From NCBI RefSeq assembly GCF_009602435.1, contig NZ_VZDQ01000011.1, positions 558,001 through 622,000 on the forward strand: 64,000 nt of DNA. Direction: 5' to 3'. The notes below the pieces were generated by a model. It did no database searches, had not been told where the DNA came from, and saw only the letters and a program-made list of their open reading frames with translations. This stretch comes from Sediminibacillus terrae (GTDB lineage Bacteria; Bacillota; Bacilli; Bacillales; Amphibacillaceae). The position numbers were made by a program, and so were the translations under genes. The number at the start of each line of letters is the position of its first letter. Position 1 is the stretch's first letter. Below, piece after piece: positions 8,788 through 18,093 of this stretch.

Positions 8788-8846
8788 GAAAAACCGAACG
8801 ATTATTCGAAATTCAACGCTTTCGAACTCGATCGGTTTTTCTTTTT
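8788..8846 (+). terminator. Terminator of yitS, member of the dispersed CCGAACGA hairpin family
   Basis: AAAAACCGAACGA ... TTCGAA ... TTCGAA ... TCGGTTTTTC forms a nested hairpin with a T run. The same CCGAACG/CGTTCGG core recurs behind several unrelated genes in the window. Confidence 0.7.
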
Positions 8847-8928
8847 GAACTTTCCCCATCAGTTAACTTGATTATAAACCATCCCATCCTACCTTGTCCT
8901 AAGCACAATCCACGAATCCACTCCGGCA

Positions 8929-8955
8929 AGGTACTTCGTATTCCCGCTGGCAAGG
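8929..8955 (-). repeat. Degenerate fragment of the dispersed 128-bp core repeat
   Basis: ACTCCGGCAAGGTACTTCG is the reverse complement of the end of the core found at 31721-31848, 41432-41559 and 59834-59960. Only about 27 bp are recognisable, in the opposite orientation. Confidence 0.55.
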
Positions 8956-9027
8956 CTTACTTGAACTCAATACAGAAAAGCATAATGGAGAGGGGAAATA
9001 AGTGTTTCTCTTCTTATATGGTAGTGT

Positions 9028-10530
9028 TTACCGGCTGTTTTTTTGTTTCTTCTTCAGAAAAACAACGGCAAAAACAAATGCACCGAGTACTGCTAAAATA
9101 AAAGAAACAAACAACCAATTGATGCCTTTGTCATCCTCAATGACATATACTTCCGCCGTTTCACGGTCAAGCCCGATTTTGTAATGCCCTGCTTCATCGG
9201 CCCGCACCGTCTCATCGTTGAGCAATCCACGAAGCTGTTTGCCTGCTTGGATATCGTCAATGGTCACAGCTTTAGTGGATGTGTCATTGTTGATGGCAAA
9301 ATAAACGGTTTCCCCTTCGTGACTGCGTTTGAATAAACTCATCGCTTCGTTGCTTTTCACCAGCTCCATATCCCCTTTCGTAAAAGGAGAGAACTGCTGG
9401 CGAATGGCAGATAATCTTTCCAGATACTTGCTCAGTTCGTCATTGCCACTGTTCAATTGTGCTGTACGATGATCTGGCGCCTCGTCTCCATTACCCATTG
9501 CAACCTCTGACCCTTGATAAATGACAGGTGTGCCCGGTCCCAAGTACAAATAAGTCAATCCCAGCTTCCATCTCGTCACCGGATTTTGTCCGAGCTCAAT
9601 CGCTTTTTTTGTGAAGCGGGTTGTCATTTGGCTGTCCAATGCCACACCGTTATCTTCTGACTCTTTGTCACCGGTTAAATTTGATAATTCATTCCCCGGT
9701 GCGTGGAAGACCTGATCAAGGGACTTGGTCTGCTCATAGTCAATGATTAAATCAATTCCCGCTTCCTGGAAGGACTCCATCCCTTCCTCATCAGCATGTT
9801 TCCAGTCTGCCAAGAGGGAAAATCCTTGCTGTTCAGCATGCAATGCTTCAGCAAATTCGGCAACAAATGAAACGGGGGTATCTGGTTCGATTCCTATCCT
9901 GTATCCATCCAATCCCGTTTCTTCCATCCAAAACTTCCCTGCGTCACTCAATGCTGCTGCAACTTCTTTGTTTTGCAAATCCAACTGCGGCAAGTCTGCG
10001 AGCCAGGGGGTCTGCAGAAGCTCTGCTTGTCCTTGTTGCTCATCATGTTCACTCGCGTACCAGTCTTGCTTGTCCTGATCTGTAAGCCATGGATGCGAGG
10101 CAGATGTATGATTGACCGGAAAATCCATGAACACTTTCATGTCACGTTTGTGTGCTTCATCCACCAATTCAGCAGCTGTTTCCATCGTCCCAGCGTGAGG
10201 TTCTATCGCAGTATAGTCCGTTACCCAGAAACCGTGATAACCATCTTTTTCATTTTCCATGATCGGGCTGATGTTAACAGCAGTGAATCCCATCTCTTTC
10301 AAATCGTCAAGCTTGGTAATGACCCCCTGCAAATCTCCGCCATGCAAGGCTTTGGGGTCTTCAATATCAATTTCCTCGTCATTGTCAAAGTTTCCGTTTA
10401 CAAATCGGTCTACAAGTATATAGTAAATAGATTCTTCTGCCAATGTATCTTCTTGTTCTACAGCACTTACAGGTTGTGAGTAAAAAAGAAGAAACGGCAA
10501 TACAGCCGTGGCTGCCAATAACTTCTTCAC
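9028..10530 (-). CDS. Membrane-anchored GH13 alpha-amylase-like protein, predicted inactive
   Basis: A 500-residue protein with a Sec signal peptide (about residues 1-23), a GH13 barrel and a C-terminal membrane anchor (about 470-492) followed by a basic tail, so it should be displayed on the outer face of the membrane. The scaffold is well kept: DFPVNH at 136-141, GGDLQG near 65, TRWKLGLTYLYLGPGTP near 320-336. The catalytic sites are not. The family's GYRxDxxKH is GYRIGIEPD (nucleophile Asp replaced by Gly213), the GEVW acid/base region is ADWKH (Glu replaced by Asp242), and the NHD stabiliser triplet is SQM (300-302). It is therefore probably a carbohydrate-binding or structural pseudoenzyme. 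The reading frame is intact, which argues against simple decay. Confidence 0.88.
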   Translation of the reverse strand: MKKLLAATAVLPFLLFYSQPVSAVEQEDTLAEESIYYILVDRFVNGNFDNDEEIDIEDPKALHGGDLQGVITKLDDLKEMGFTAVNISPIMENEKDGYHGFWVTDYTAIEPHAGTMETAAELVDEAHKRDMKVFMDFPVNHTSASHPWLTDQDKQDWYASEHDEQQGQAELLQTPWLADLPQLDLQNKEVAAALSDAGKFWMEETGLDGYRIGIEPDTPVSFVAEFAEALHAEQQGFSLLADWKHADEEGMESFQEAGIDLIIDYEQTKSLDQVFHAPGNELSNLTGDKESEDNGVALDSQMTTRFTKKAIELGQNPVTRWKLGLTYLYLGPGTPVIYQGSEVAMGNGDEAPDHRTAQLNSGNDELSKYLERLSAIRQQFSPFTKGDMELVKSNEAMSLFKRSHEGETVYFAINNDTSTKAVTIDDIQAGKQLRGLLNDETVRADEAGHYKIGLDRETAEVYVIEDDKGINWLFVSFILAVLGAFVFAVVFLKKKQKNSR

Positions 10531-10765
10531 ATTCCGTTCCTCCTACAGGCATAATTAGAAGCATAAAAGCTTTCTTAATAAAGGGTAGCCTTATCAGCCC
10601 TGTCCGTCAATCATGTTTGTGCCAATTTCCCCTGATTCCATAAAAGTGTCACACATGCGTCATAATTACCATTTAGTCGTTTTAGAGCAATATGTACTGA
10701 CAAATACAGACAGGCAGTATATACTTAATTGGATTTTCTAATTATTTGGATCGTGAGGATATCAA

Positions 10766-12124
10766 ATGAATCAAACAGATATAAAAAAGCAAAGCCTCTT
10801 CGCCCTGACTTGGCCCATATTTATTGAAATACTTCTGCATATGCTGATGGGAAATGCAGACACCTTGATGCTCAGCCAATATTCCGACAGTTCCGTGGCA
10901 GCCGTCGGAGTCTCCAATCAGGTGATTTCAGTCATTATCGTCATGTTTGGCTTCGTTGCCGCCGGAGCAGGTGTGCTCGTTGCCCAAAATCTTGGAGCCG
11001 GGAAACAGGATACCGCTGGTGCCATCGCTGTTACCTCGCTCAGCCTCAATTTATGGTTTTCCCTGCTGTTGAGCATTGCTCTGTTCTTGTTTAGCAAGCA
11101 AATTTTAAAGATAATGGATTTGCCTGCTGATTTGATGGGGGAAGCAGGCGTCTACTTGAACATTGTCGGTGGATTGATTTTTGTTCAGGCATTGATCATG
11201 ACAGTGTCTGCTGTGTTAAGAAGCTATGGATTCACGAAAGATACAATGTACGTAACGATTGGCATGAACGTGCTTAATATAATCGGAAACTATGCCGTTA
11301 TTTTCGGACCGTTCGGTTTCCCTGTGTTAGGAGTGGAAGGAGTGGCGTACTCTACCATCATCAGCCGCTTTTTAGGATTTACCGTCCTTTTGCTTCTATT
11401 GTTAAGACGCAGTGAAAAAACATTGCCGTTCACTTCTTTCTTTGCTTATAAAAAACAACATATCCGCGATCTATTGAATATCGGCATCCCTTCAGCCGGA
11501 GAGCAGCTTTCCTATAATGCCAGCCAGATGGTGATCACTTATTTTATCGCCCAGCTCGGAACCATGGCATTGACCACCAAGGTTTATGTCCAGAATATCA
11601 TGATGTTCATTTTCCTGTTTGCTCTGGCAATCGGCCAAGGGACACAAATATTGATCGGCCACCTGATCGGTGCAGGGGAAGTAGATACAGCCTATAAACA
11701 TGGCATCAAGAGCCTGCAAATCTCGATTGTCATTTCCACCTTTGCCGCCGTTGTCATTTATTTCGCCAGTGATTTTTTATTGGGCATCTTCACCGATAAT
11801 GCAACCATTATGGAAAAAGGGGCAGCCTTGCTGTTGGTGACGATCATCCTGGAACCCGGCCGGGCATTCAACCTTGTGGTCATCAGTTCCCTGCGGGCAG
11901 CCGGCGATGTAAGATTTCCGGTTTTTATCGGCATTTTGTCCATGTGGGGGGTCAGTGTCACTTTCGCCTGGTTCTTCGGTTTGTACCTTGGATTGGGATT
12001 GATCGGTGTCTGGATTGCTTTTATAGCCGATGAATGGCTGCGTGGGTTGTTGATGCTGCGGAGATGGCGTTCCAAAATTTGGATCAAAGAAACCTTCATT
12101 AAAACTTATCCAGCGGATCAATAG
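10766..12124 (+). CDS. MATE-family efflux transporter
   Basis: A 452-residue protein with twelve predicted membrane segments in two six-helix bundles, beginning with LTWPIFIEILLHMLMGNADTLMLSQ, the usual start of a NorM/DinF-like MATE exporter. Such proteins expel cationic drugs, dyes or metabolites using Na+ or H+ gradients. The substrate cannot be told from sequence. GTGAGGATATCAA precedes the ATG. It is divergent from the GH13-like gene and convergent with asnO, sharing a terminator. Confidence 0.9.
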   Translation: MNQTDIKKQSLFALTWPIFIEILLHMLMGNADTLMLSQYSDSSVAAVGVSNQVISVIIVMFGFVAAGAGVLVAQNLGAGKQDTAGAIAVTSLSLNLWFSLLLSIALFLFSKQILKIMDLPADLMGEAGVYLNIVGGLIFVQALIMTVSAVLRSYGFTKDTMYVTIGMNVLNIIGNYAVIFGPFGFPVLGVEGVAYSTIISRFLGFTVLLLLLLRRSEKTLPFTSFFAYKKQHIRDLLNIGIPSAGEQLSYNASQMVITYFIAQLGTMALTTKVYVQNIMMFIFLFALAIGQGTQILIGHLIGAGEVDTAYKHGIKSLQISIVISTFAAVVIYFASDFLLGIFTDNATIMEKGAALLLVTIILEPGRAFNLVVISSLRAAGDVRFPVFIGILSMWGVSVTFAWFFGLYLGLGLIGVWIAFIADEWLRGLLMLRRWRSKIWIKETFIKTYPADQ

Positions 12125-12259
12125 TTAAGAAAAGCTCCAGCATCCGTTTAAAAGGAGAACAGGCTAAATCCGTCTCATCGTGCAGGCCTCCGACAAAAGC
12201 AGGCTCACGAAAAGCACTGGGTATATATATCTTTAATTTCAGATTTTCTTATCTTTTTT

Positions 12260-12292
12260 AAAAAAAGCGTGCCCAGACAGCACGCTTTTTAC
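12260..12292. terminator. Terminator serving asnO and the MATE gene
   Basis: AAAAAGCGTGC / GCACGCTTTTT encloses a CCAGACA loop with A and T tracts on the two sides. It lies 13 bp after the asnO stop on the minus strand and is also downstream of the MATE gene. Confidence 0.85.
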
Positions 12293-12304
12293 ACTACTTC
12301 TGAT

Positions 12305-14152
12305 TTACTTTTCTATTTTGATTTGATAGGTGCGCAGCCAGTGGTCAATTTGGCCAAGATGGGCCAGCAGCTGCGGTCCTGTCATTAGCTGTCCAAACCA
12401 CGGTGCCTCTATTTGCTTTCCTTCAGTTTGGATCAATTTTTCGATTTCTTTCCGATCAAACAATTCAAACAGCCTGGCATCCGGATCCTTGGTTATTTCT
12501 TCAAGCCATGACACGACAGTATTCGTATATACCGGATTATGTGTTTTCGGATATGGACTCTTTTTCCGATAAAGGATTTCTTGCGGGAGCAGCCCCTCCA
12601 ATGCTTTCCTTAATATCCCCTTTTCCCTGCCATTATACGTCTTCATTTCCCATGGTATATTCCAAACATATTCAACCAGTCGATGGTCGCTGAACGGGAC
12701 CCTTGCTTCAAAACTGGCCCCCATACTCATCCGGTCTTTTCTGTCCAACAGTGTCGGCATGAACCAGTGCATATTCAGATAAAACATTTGCCGGCGTTGT
12801 TTCTCAAGGGGACTGTCCCCTTCGTATTCCGGAGTTCCATCAATCGTTTCCTGGTATCGTTTCAGCATGTAACCGTGTAAATCGAGTTTTTGTTTCCATT
12901 CTTCGGTAAGCAAGGAGCGTCTTACTTCAGAGGAACGAATCCAAGGGAAACCTTCCCTGGTCAAGTCGTCTTCACGATAAAACCACGGATATCCACCAAA
13001 GATTTCATCCGCACATTCTCCGGACAGGGCAACGGTCACTTCCTGTTTCGTCTGGCGGCAAAACCAGAGAAGTGATGAATCCACATCTGCCATTCCAGGC
13101 AAATCACGCATCTCAACAGCTTCTTTCAACATATCCGCCAATGTCTTATTATCCATCACAAAGGTATGATGATTCGTGCTGCTGAATGCGCTCATCTTGC
13201 CAATAAAGTCTTTGTCGCTATTCGGTTGAAAAGAGCTTTGTTTAAAATATTTATCATTGTCCTGATAATCAATCGAAAATGTCGACAATCTCCCTTTGCC
13301 CTTTGCCTGCAAGTAATTGGCGGCAATCGCGGTTATGGCACTGGAATCCACACCTCCAGATAAAAAAGTACCAAGAGAAACATCCGAAACCAGTTGTCGT
13401 TCTACTGCATCTGTAAGCAATTCCCTGATTGTCTGTGCAGTGGTATCCAAGTCGTCTTCATGTTGTTTGCTGACAACATTCCAATAGCGCTTTGTTTGAA
13501 ATCCATCTTGATTAAAAACTCCGATATGGGCAGCAGGAAGTTCATTGATGCCTTTGAAAACTCCATGACCGGGAGTCCGTGATGGACCAAGTGCAAGCAC
13601 TTCGCTTAATCCTTCCCGGTCCAATACGGGTTCTACTTCAGGATGTGCCAGCAGTGCTTTTATTTCAGATGAAAACAAGATTCCTTCCCCATGCTTTTTG
13701 AAAAACAACGGTTTGACACCAAGCCGGTCTCTCGCCATAAACAATTCCTGCTTTTCCGCATCCCAGACGGCGAACGCAAAAATTCCATTTAACTTTTCGA
13801 CACACGCAGCCCTCCATTGGATAAAACTCTTCAATAACACTTCTGTATCAGAATGGGACGCAAAACTCCATCCTTTTTCCAAAAGTTCTTGACGCAGATC
13901 CTCTGTATTGTAAAGTTCACCATTGTAAATCATCACATATTTTGCTTCTCCGCGCAGGCATTCCATTGGCTGCTTTCCACCTGAAGGGTCGACAACTATC
14001 AATCGTTGATGACCGAATCCAGCGTGATCGCAAATCCACTCGTTATACTCATCAGGTCCCCGGTGCTGAATGGTCCCTGCCATTTTACGTACAGTGGCTA
14101 TTTCCCCGGATAAGTCGCGTTTCAAATCTACCCAGCCTGTGATCCCACACAT
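12305..14152 (-). CDS. asnO: Asparagine synthetase (glutamine-hydrolysing), AsnO type
   Basis: A 615-residue two-domain enzyme converting aspartate, glutamine and ATP to asparagine and glutamate. The ATG at 14152 is chosen because it places the nucleophile Cys directly after Met (MCGITGW), as needed for the N-terminal glutaminase; a GTG four codons upstream lies too close to the AAAGGGTG site and would bury the Cys. The glutaminase domain spans about 1-200, and the synthetase PP-loop SGGVDS is at 265-270. B. subtilis has three paralogues; length (614 in AsnO) and the neighbouring yisL and gerP genes favour AsnO, which there is sporulation-linked. Calling it asnB would also be defensible. Confidence 0.88.
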   Translation of the reverse strand: MCGITGWVDLKRDLSGEIATVRKMAGTIQHRGPDEYNEWICDHAGFGHQRLIVVDPSGGKQPMECLRGEAKYVMIYNGELYNTEDLRQELLEKGWSFASHSDTEVLLKSFIQWRAACVEKLNGIFAFAVWDAEKQELFMARDRLGVKPLFFKKHGEGILFSSEIKALLAHPEVEPVLDREGLSEVLALGPSRTPGHGVFKGINELPAAHIGVFNQDGFQTKRYWNVVSKQHEDDLDTTAQTIRELLTDAVERQLVSDVSLGTFLSGGVDSSAITAIAANYLQAKGKGRLSTFSIDYQDNDKYFKQSSFQPNSDKDFIGKMSAFSSTNHHTFVMDNKTLADMLKEAVEMRDLPGMADVDSSLLWFCRQTKQEVTVALSGECADEIFGGYPWFYREDDLTREGFPWIRSSEVRRSLLTEEWKQKLDLHGYMLKRYQETIDGTPEYEGDSPLEKQRRQMFYLNMHWFMPTLLDRKDRMSMGASFEARVPFSDHRLVEYVWNIPWEMKTYNGREKGILRKALEGLLPQEILYRKKSPYPKTHNPVYTNTVVSWLEEITKDPDARLFELFDRKEIEKLIQTEGKQIEAPWFGQLMTGPQLLAHLGQIDHWLRTYQIKIEK

Positions 14153-14327
14153 ATACGAAAACACACCCTTTCTTTTAACCCTTCTTCATGCTTATGATAA
14201 AAACGCCCAGAGTGTGTATAAGTGAAGCCTGTTTTGTTACACGAAAAAAATGGCAGCATCCAACCAGAACAAAGGTGAGCCATTTTCCCATTCCATAGTT
14301 TTTTTCTCCATCCCTTAAACTTTCCTA

Positions 14328-14370
14328 TAAAAAAACACCGCCCCGCAGAACATCCCGCGGAGACGGTGTA
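14328..14370 (-). terminator. Terminator of yisL
   Basis: On the minus strand ACACCGTCTCCGCGG pairs with CTGCGGGGCGGTGT and is followed by seven T residues, just after the yisL stop. Confidence 0.8.
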
Positions 14371-14375
14371 CAATA

Positions 14376-14750
14376 TCAAGACATAAAATGCAGGCCGAAT
14401 GGCAGTCTGCCAAAGCCTAGAACCAGAACGATGAGCACCGCAATAGCAAACTGTACCCAGATACCCATAACTGGCTTGCCTTTGTTGTATTTCACAGCAA
14501 TCATTTCCATAGCTGCGATAACCCAAATTCCTGCCAATCCCTTAACGATGACTTCTCCAAGCATATAACTTTGCTGGAAGTAGTACGCAATCAAGTCACC
14601 ACCCGAATACAAGATCAACAGGTAATCGAGTCGCAAAATCATCTGTAAAATTTTTGCTGGTTTGTCTTTACCCTGCTTTTTAAACATCAAAGCAAGTCCA
14701 AATAAAATAAACGCTAGTACCCATGAAGTGATATGTAGATGCGTCGTCAT
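14376..14750 (-). CDS. yisL: YisL-family (DUF1516) membrane protein
   Basis: A 124-residue protein with four predicted membrane helices, starting MTTHLHITSW, which is characteristic of the YisL family. The conserved LRLDYLLILYSGGDL lies around residues 40-54. No function has been assigned to the family. It lies upstream of the asparagine synthetase gene on the same strand, as in B. subtilis (yisL-yisN-asnO) but without yisN. AAAGGAGG precedes its ATG. Confidence 0.85.
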   Translation of the reverse strand: MTTHLHITSWVLAFILFGLALMFKKQGKDKPAKILQMILRLDYLLILYSGGDLIAYYFQQSYMLGEVIVKGLAGIWVIAAMEMIAVKYNKGKPVMGIWVQFAIAVLIVLVLGFGRLPFGLHFMS

Positions 14751-14886
14751 GACGTACCTCCTTTTTATTCAATCAACGCTATCATATCATTTTTCCGTAA
14801 ACATTTCATTGGATAACACGTCCCCTTTCGTACATTTCTATGAACATTCACATTCCATGTTTGTTAATAAAAGACCACAAGAGGTA

Positions 14887-15011
14887 GTGGCTTCTACGTT
14901 CTCACACGATGTGGGCGGTCTTAGTAGAAGGTTTCCGATTTCCGTGAGAAACGACCAGCAAGCTAACGACGAAATTCGCCGCGTCTTTTTTCCCGCATTT
15001 TTGAACTTCCT
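14887..15011 (+). repeat. Direct repeat copy 1 upstream of rocD
   Basis: A 125-bp unit from GTGGCTTCTACG to TTTTTGAACTTCC. Its offset from copy 2 is about 218 bp and the two differ at only about three positions. Within it CTTCTAC / GTAGAAG encloses CACACGATGTGGG, so the unit can fold. It has no convincing ORF. Confidence 0.9.
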
Positions 15012-15104
15012 CCCTTTATACAATGTTCAAAAAGAGGACAAAAAGGACCAAGAAGTTCTAGGCAGCGCAGTTGGGAGTACCGGAGCGGACTTCCACAGGA
15101 TGTG

Positions 15105-15230
15105 GTGGCTTCTACGTTCCCACACGATGTGGGCGGTCTTAGTAGAAGGTTTCCGATTTCCGTGAGGAACGGACCAGCAAGCTAACGACGAAATTCGCCG
15201 CGTCTTTTTTCCCGCATTTTTGAACTTCCT
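15105..15230 (+). repeat. Direct repeat copy 2, ending just before the rocD promoter
   Basis: A 126-bp unit almost identical to 14887-15011, with one extra G and a few substitutions (the inner hairpin CCCACACGATGTGGG is perfect here). It is followed after 15 bp by the extended -10 element of rocD. The 93 bp between the two copies is unrelated. The whole interval 14751-15290 is otherwise without genes. Confidence 0.9.
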
Positions 15231-15244
15231 ATATATGAAAAAAC

Positions 15245-15253
15245 TGTTATAAT
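15245..15253 (+). promoter_or_regulatory. Extended -10 promoter element of rocD
   Basis: TGTTATAAT fits TGn-TATAAT of SigA. No good -35 is found at 16-18 bp. I see no SigL (-12/-24) element of the sort that drives rocD in B. subtilis. Confidence 0.5.
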
Positions 15254-15290
15254 TGAAAGCGTATGCTTAACATCGAAACGGAGGGATACC

Positions 15291-16487
15291 ATGGTACGAT
15301 CGAGTCAGGAAATCATTGACCAAACACAGGAATATGGAGCTAAAAATTACCACCCGCTGCCGATTGTGGTTGCCAAGGCTGAAGGAGTCTGGGTAGAGGA
15401 TCCCGAAGGAAACCGCTACATGGATATGCTCAGTGCTTATTCAGCAGTCAATCAAGGACACCGGCACCCACGCATCATCGATGCCTTGAAGCAGCAAGCA
15501 GATCGCGTGACCCTGACATCAAGAGCGTTTCATAACGACCAATTAGGTCCATGGTACGAAAAAGTATGCAAGCTGACGAACAAAGAAATGGCATTGCCGA
15601 TGAACACTGGAGCCGAAGCCGTAGAAACTGCCATTAAGGCTGTACGCCGCTGGGGGTATGAGGTGAAAGGAATCCAGGAGGACCAGGCAGAAATCATCGC
15701 CTGTACCGGTAACTTCCATGGCAGAACAATGACTGCGGTTTCTTTATCTTCGGAGGAGGAATACAAGCGTGGATTCGGACCTATGCTCCCAGGAATCAAG
15801 CTGATTCCTTACGGCGATATCGATGCGCTTAAAGAAGCCATCAACGAAAACACGGCTGGATTCCTGATGGAACCAATTCAAGGAGAAGCGGGTATTGTCA
15901 TTCCGCCTGAAGGTTATTTAAAACAGGCTTATGATATTTGCAAACAAAACAATGTCCTTTTCATTGCTGATGAAATCCAGGCAGGTCTGGGCAGAAGCGG
16001 TAAAATGTTTGCTTGTGACTGGGAACAAGTTTCCCCTGATGTACTGATACTGGGCAAGGCACTTGGCGGAGGAGTATTCCCCATCTCATGTGTGGTGGCT
16101 AATAAAGACATCCTCGGCGTGTTCAATCCTGGATCGCACGGATCTACCTTTGGAGGAAATCCGCTTGCATGTGCTGTTTCGATAGCTGCCCTAGATGTAT
16201 TGGAAGAGGAAAAGTTGGCAGATCGTTCATTGGAACTGGGGAATTACATGATGGGGGAACTAGTAAAAATTAAAAATCCGGTGATCAAAGAAGTGCGCGG
16301 AAGAGGATTGTTTATCGGTGTAGAACTGACAGAATCTGCAAGGCCTTATTGTGAACAATTGAAAGGAAAAGGATTGCTCTGTAAAGAAACACACGAAAAC
16401 GTCATCCGTTTTGCCCCGCCGTTGACAGTCGAGAAACCAGACTTGGTATGGGCGGTCGAGCAAATTAAACAAGTGCTAGAATCATAA
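15291..16487 (+). CDS. rocD: Ornithine--oxo-acid aminotransferase
   Basis: A 398-residue class III PLP aminotransferase that converts ornithine and 2-oxoglutarate to glutamate semialdehyde and glutamate, in arginine catabolism or proline synthesis. The sequence shows [21 protein letters not shown] near the start, the cofactor region [11 protein letters not shown] near 228 and the PLP lysine in ILGKALGGG near 253, then [16 protein letters not shown]. The length fits RocD of B. subtilis. ACGGAGGGATACC lies before the ATG. It sits alone here, away from other roc genes, so use as a biosynthetic step toward proline (an osmolyte) is possible but unproven. Confidence 0.95.
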   Translation: MVRSSQEIIDQTQEYGAKNYHPLPIVVAKAEGVWVEDPEGNRYMDMLSAYSAVNQGHRHPRIIDALKQQADRVTLTSRAFHNDQLGPWYEKVCKLTNKEMALPMNTGAEAVETAIKAVRRWGYEVKGIQEDQAEIIACTGNFHGRTMTAVSLSSEEEYKRGFGPMLPGIKLIPYGDIDALKEAINENTAGFLMEPIQGEAGIVIPPEGYLKQAYDICKQNNVLFIADEIQAGLGRSGKMFACDWEQVSPDVLILGKALGGGVFPISCVVANKDILGVFNPGSHGSTFGGNPLACAVSIAALDVLEEEKLADRSLELGNYMMGELVKIKNPVIKEVRGRGLFIGVELTESARPYCEQLKGKGLLCKETHENVIRFAPPLTVEKPDLVWAVEQIKQVLES

Positions 16488-16521
16488 TTTAATAAAGATA
16501 CAAAAGGTTAGCGGCCAAAGC

Positions 16522-16574
16522 AAAAACCGAGCGATGTTCGAAATGCCAAGCATTCAGATTCGCTCGGTTTTTTC
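16522..16574 (+). terminator. Terminator of rocD, dispersed hairpin family
   Basis: AAAAACCGAGCGA pairs with TTCGCTCGGTTTTTT. The preceding GGCCAAAGC also matches the inner part of the dispersed element's left end. Confidence 0.8.
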
Positions 16575-16758
16575 CGGTTCGTGCGATTCTCGTAAGAATC
16601 CCCTTTTATTATTGCCAAATTAATGCACAAGTCCTTTGCTTTTCCTTCGAGTCAATTGTCAAAAACATCAAGAAGTACTTTTAACTCCTCTCATCCTTCA
16701 AGAACAACGGGAGGGTGGTTTACATCATATTCCAACCTTTCCCTTTTTCCGCTAATCA

Positions 16759-17955
16759 CTAATCCATAGATCGAACTCGTTTCCTTAGTTGTTGCTTTTC
16801 TCCATAGGTTAAGCTCCTCCATAGCCACTCAGCAGGTCCAAAACGGAAATAGTTTAACCACCATCTGCTTGAGCAAATTTGCAGACTGAATATTATCAGG
16901 ACGAGCACGACCGAGTAGCTTGGACGCACGGAGCCATATAATCCGAGACCAGCACTATAAAACAGGAAAAAGCATATAAGTGACTGTGCTAAGTAATTAG
17001 TAAGCGACATCCGTCCCACATAGGCGAGCGGGGTTAATAGCTTTCTCCCGTGCTTTGTGCGGAATGCCAGAGTGACCGAAAGCACATAGAATAACGCAGA
17101 AGCACTGCCCCCGATGGCCCGTTTTGCCTCATTTAGCCAAAACGGATTTCCCATTGCATAAGGACCAACTTTCATCAGAACAAATAGGATACCTGTAATA
17201 AACCAAACCCTCATCAGGACAGGCCGAAACCGATCAATGTCATGCAGCCATTTCTTACGGGAAGTGTACATCCCCAACAAAAACATCGGCAGCAGACTGA
17301 ATGTCAAAAACAAGTAGGCAATCCCTCCATTGGCGTATAACCAGTCTACGAGATTCTGGCGCCAAATGTCCAAGAGGGTCCCATCCCCATAGTTGGCCAT
17401 TGCCTCTGAGATTCTCTGGCTGTCACCTGCCGTTATATCCGGTATAAAGTTCCTGACAGCATAGGATAACATCGTCAGGAGCCCGGCCGGTATCAAAAGC
17501 AGGCCAAAACTCCATCCAAGTAATGTCCCATTCTGCCTGCGGTAAAAGCAAAATAGACAAAACCCTATAATGCCGTAGGTCAACAGGATATCTCCATGCC
17601 AAATCATAAAAGCATGGATGATACCAAAGCAAATCAAAACCAAAAGTCTGCGGATCAATACATGAACGGTATTCCTTTTTTTCTCCTGCAGCCTGTCATA
17701 CATCACCTGCATGCCGAAACCGAACAAAAAGGAAAAAAGCGTATAAAAACTGGCCTGAAAGAAAATATCGATTCCGGCCTGTACAGCGTGATCCAGTTTA
17801 TTGTTCCAGAAATCGCCTGCACCCCCATAAGGAAAAAACGGGGCATTGAAGGCTGGCGCATTGACCATGAATATGCCGAGAATGGCCAGCCCCCTCGCGG
17901 CATCTATCCAAATGAGCCGCTGGTTTTCGTTTAATGGTGAACCTGCCTTCGCCAT
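16759..17955 (-). CDS. DUF418-family polytopic membrane protein
   Basis: A 398-residue protein with about nine to ten membrane segments. The opening RLIWIDAARGLAILGIFMVN and the C-terminal SLTNYLAQSLICFFLFY region are typical of the YeiB/YxaH/DUF418 family. The family is related to acyltransferase-3-like membrane proteins, but its function is unknown. The start codon is preceded by AAGGGGGATAACG. It is divergent from gerPA with 138 bp between the two starts, and no other gene appears to be in its transcript. Confidence 0.85.
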   Translation of the reverse strand: MAKAGSPLNENQRLIWIDAARGLAILGIFMVNAPAFNAPFFPYGGAGDFWNNKLDHAVQAGIDIFFQASFYTLFSFLFGFGMQVMYDRLQEKKRNTVHVLIRRLLVLICFGIIHAFMIWHGDILLTYGIIGFCLFCFYRRQNGTLLGWSFGLLLIPAGLLTMLSYAVRNFIPDITAGDSQRISEAMANYGDGTLLDIWRQNLVDWLYANGGIAYLFLTFSLLPMFLLGMYTSRKKWLHDIDRFRPVLMRVWFITGILFVLMKVGPYAMGNPFWLNEAKRAIGGSASALFYVLSVTLAFRTKHGRKLLTPLAYVGRMSLTNYLAQSLICFFLFYSAGLGLYGSVRPSYSVVLVLIIFSLQICSSRWWLNYFRFGPAEWLWRSLTYGEKQQLRKRVRSMD

Positions 17956-18045
17956 CGTTATCCCCCTTCGCCTGATTGCTTTCTAGCTATTGTCATTGTA
18001 TCTGAATCGTTCGGAATGTACCATGCAAACTTCCCGTACAGTCGA

Positions 18046-18072
18046 ACAGTTTTTTTCCGTTTTCATAAATTA
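18046..18072 (+). promoter_or_regulatory. Candidate SigK promoter of the gerP operon
   Basis: AC at 18046-18047, 16 bp, then CATAAATTA at 18064-18072 matches the mother-cell SigK consensus (AC-N16/17-CATANNNTA). gerP is a late mother-cell operon in Bacillus. Against it, the start point would fall within or right beside the gerPA ribosome binding site at 18077, leaving almost no leader. Confidence 0.35.
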
Positions 18073-18093
18073 TTAGAAAGGAGGAATCGTGCT

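Noticed and set aside
12305-14164. GTG start of the asparagine synthetase four codons upstream
   Set aside because: It would place residues before the catalytic N-terminal Cys and leaves only about two bases after the ribosome binding site.
14662-15165. 167-codon plus-strand ORF across the yisL start and repeat copy 1
   Set aside because: It runs antisense through yisL and then through a repeat unit; the translation has no domain features and no ribosome binding site.
14887-15230. Possible CRISPR-like repeat pair upstream of rocD
   Set aside because: Only two units, each 125 bp long with a single 93-bp interval, and no cas genes nearby.
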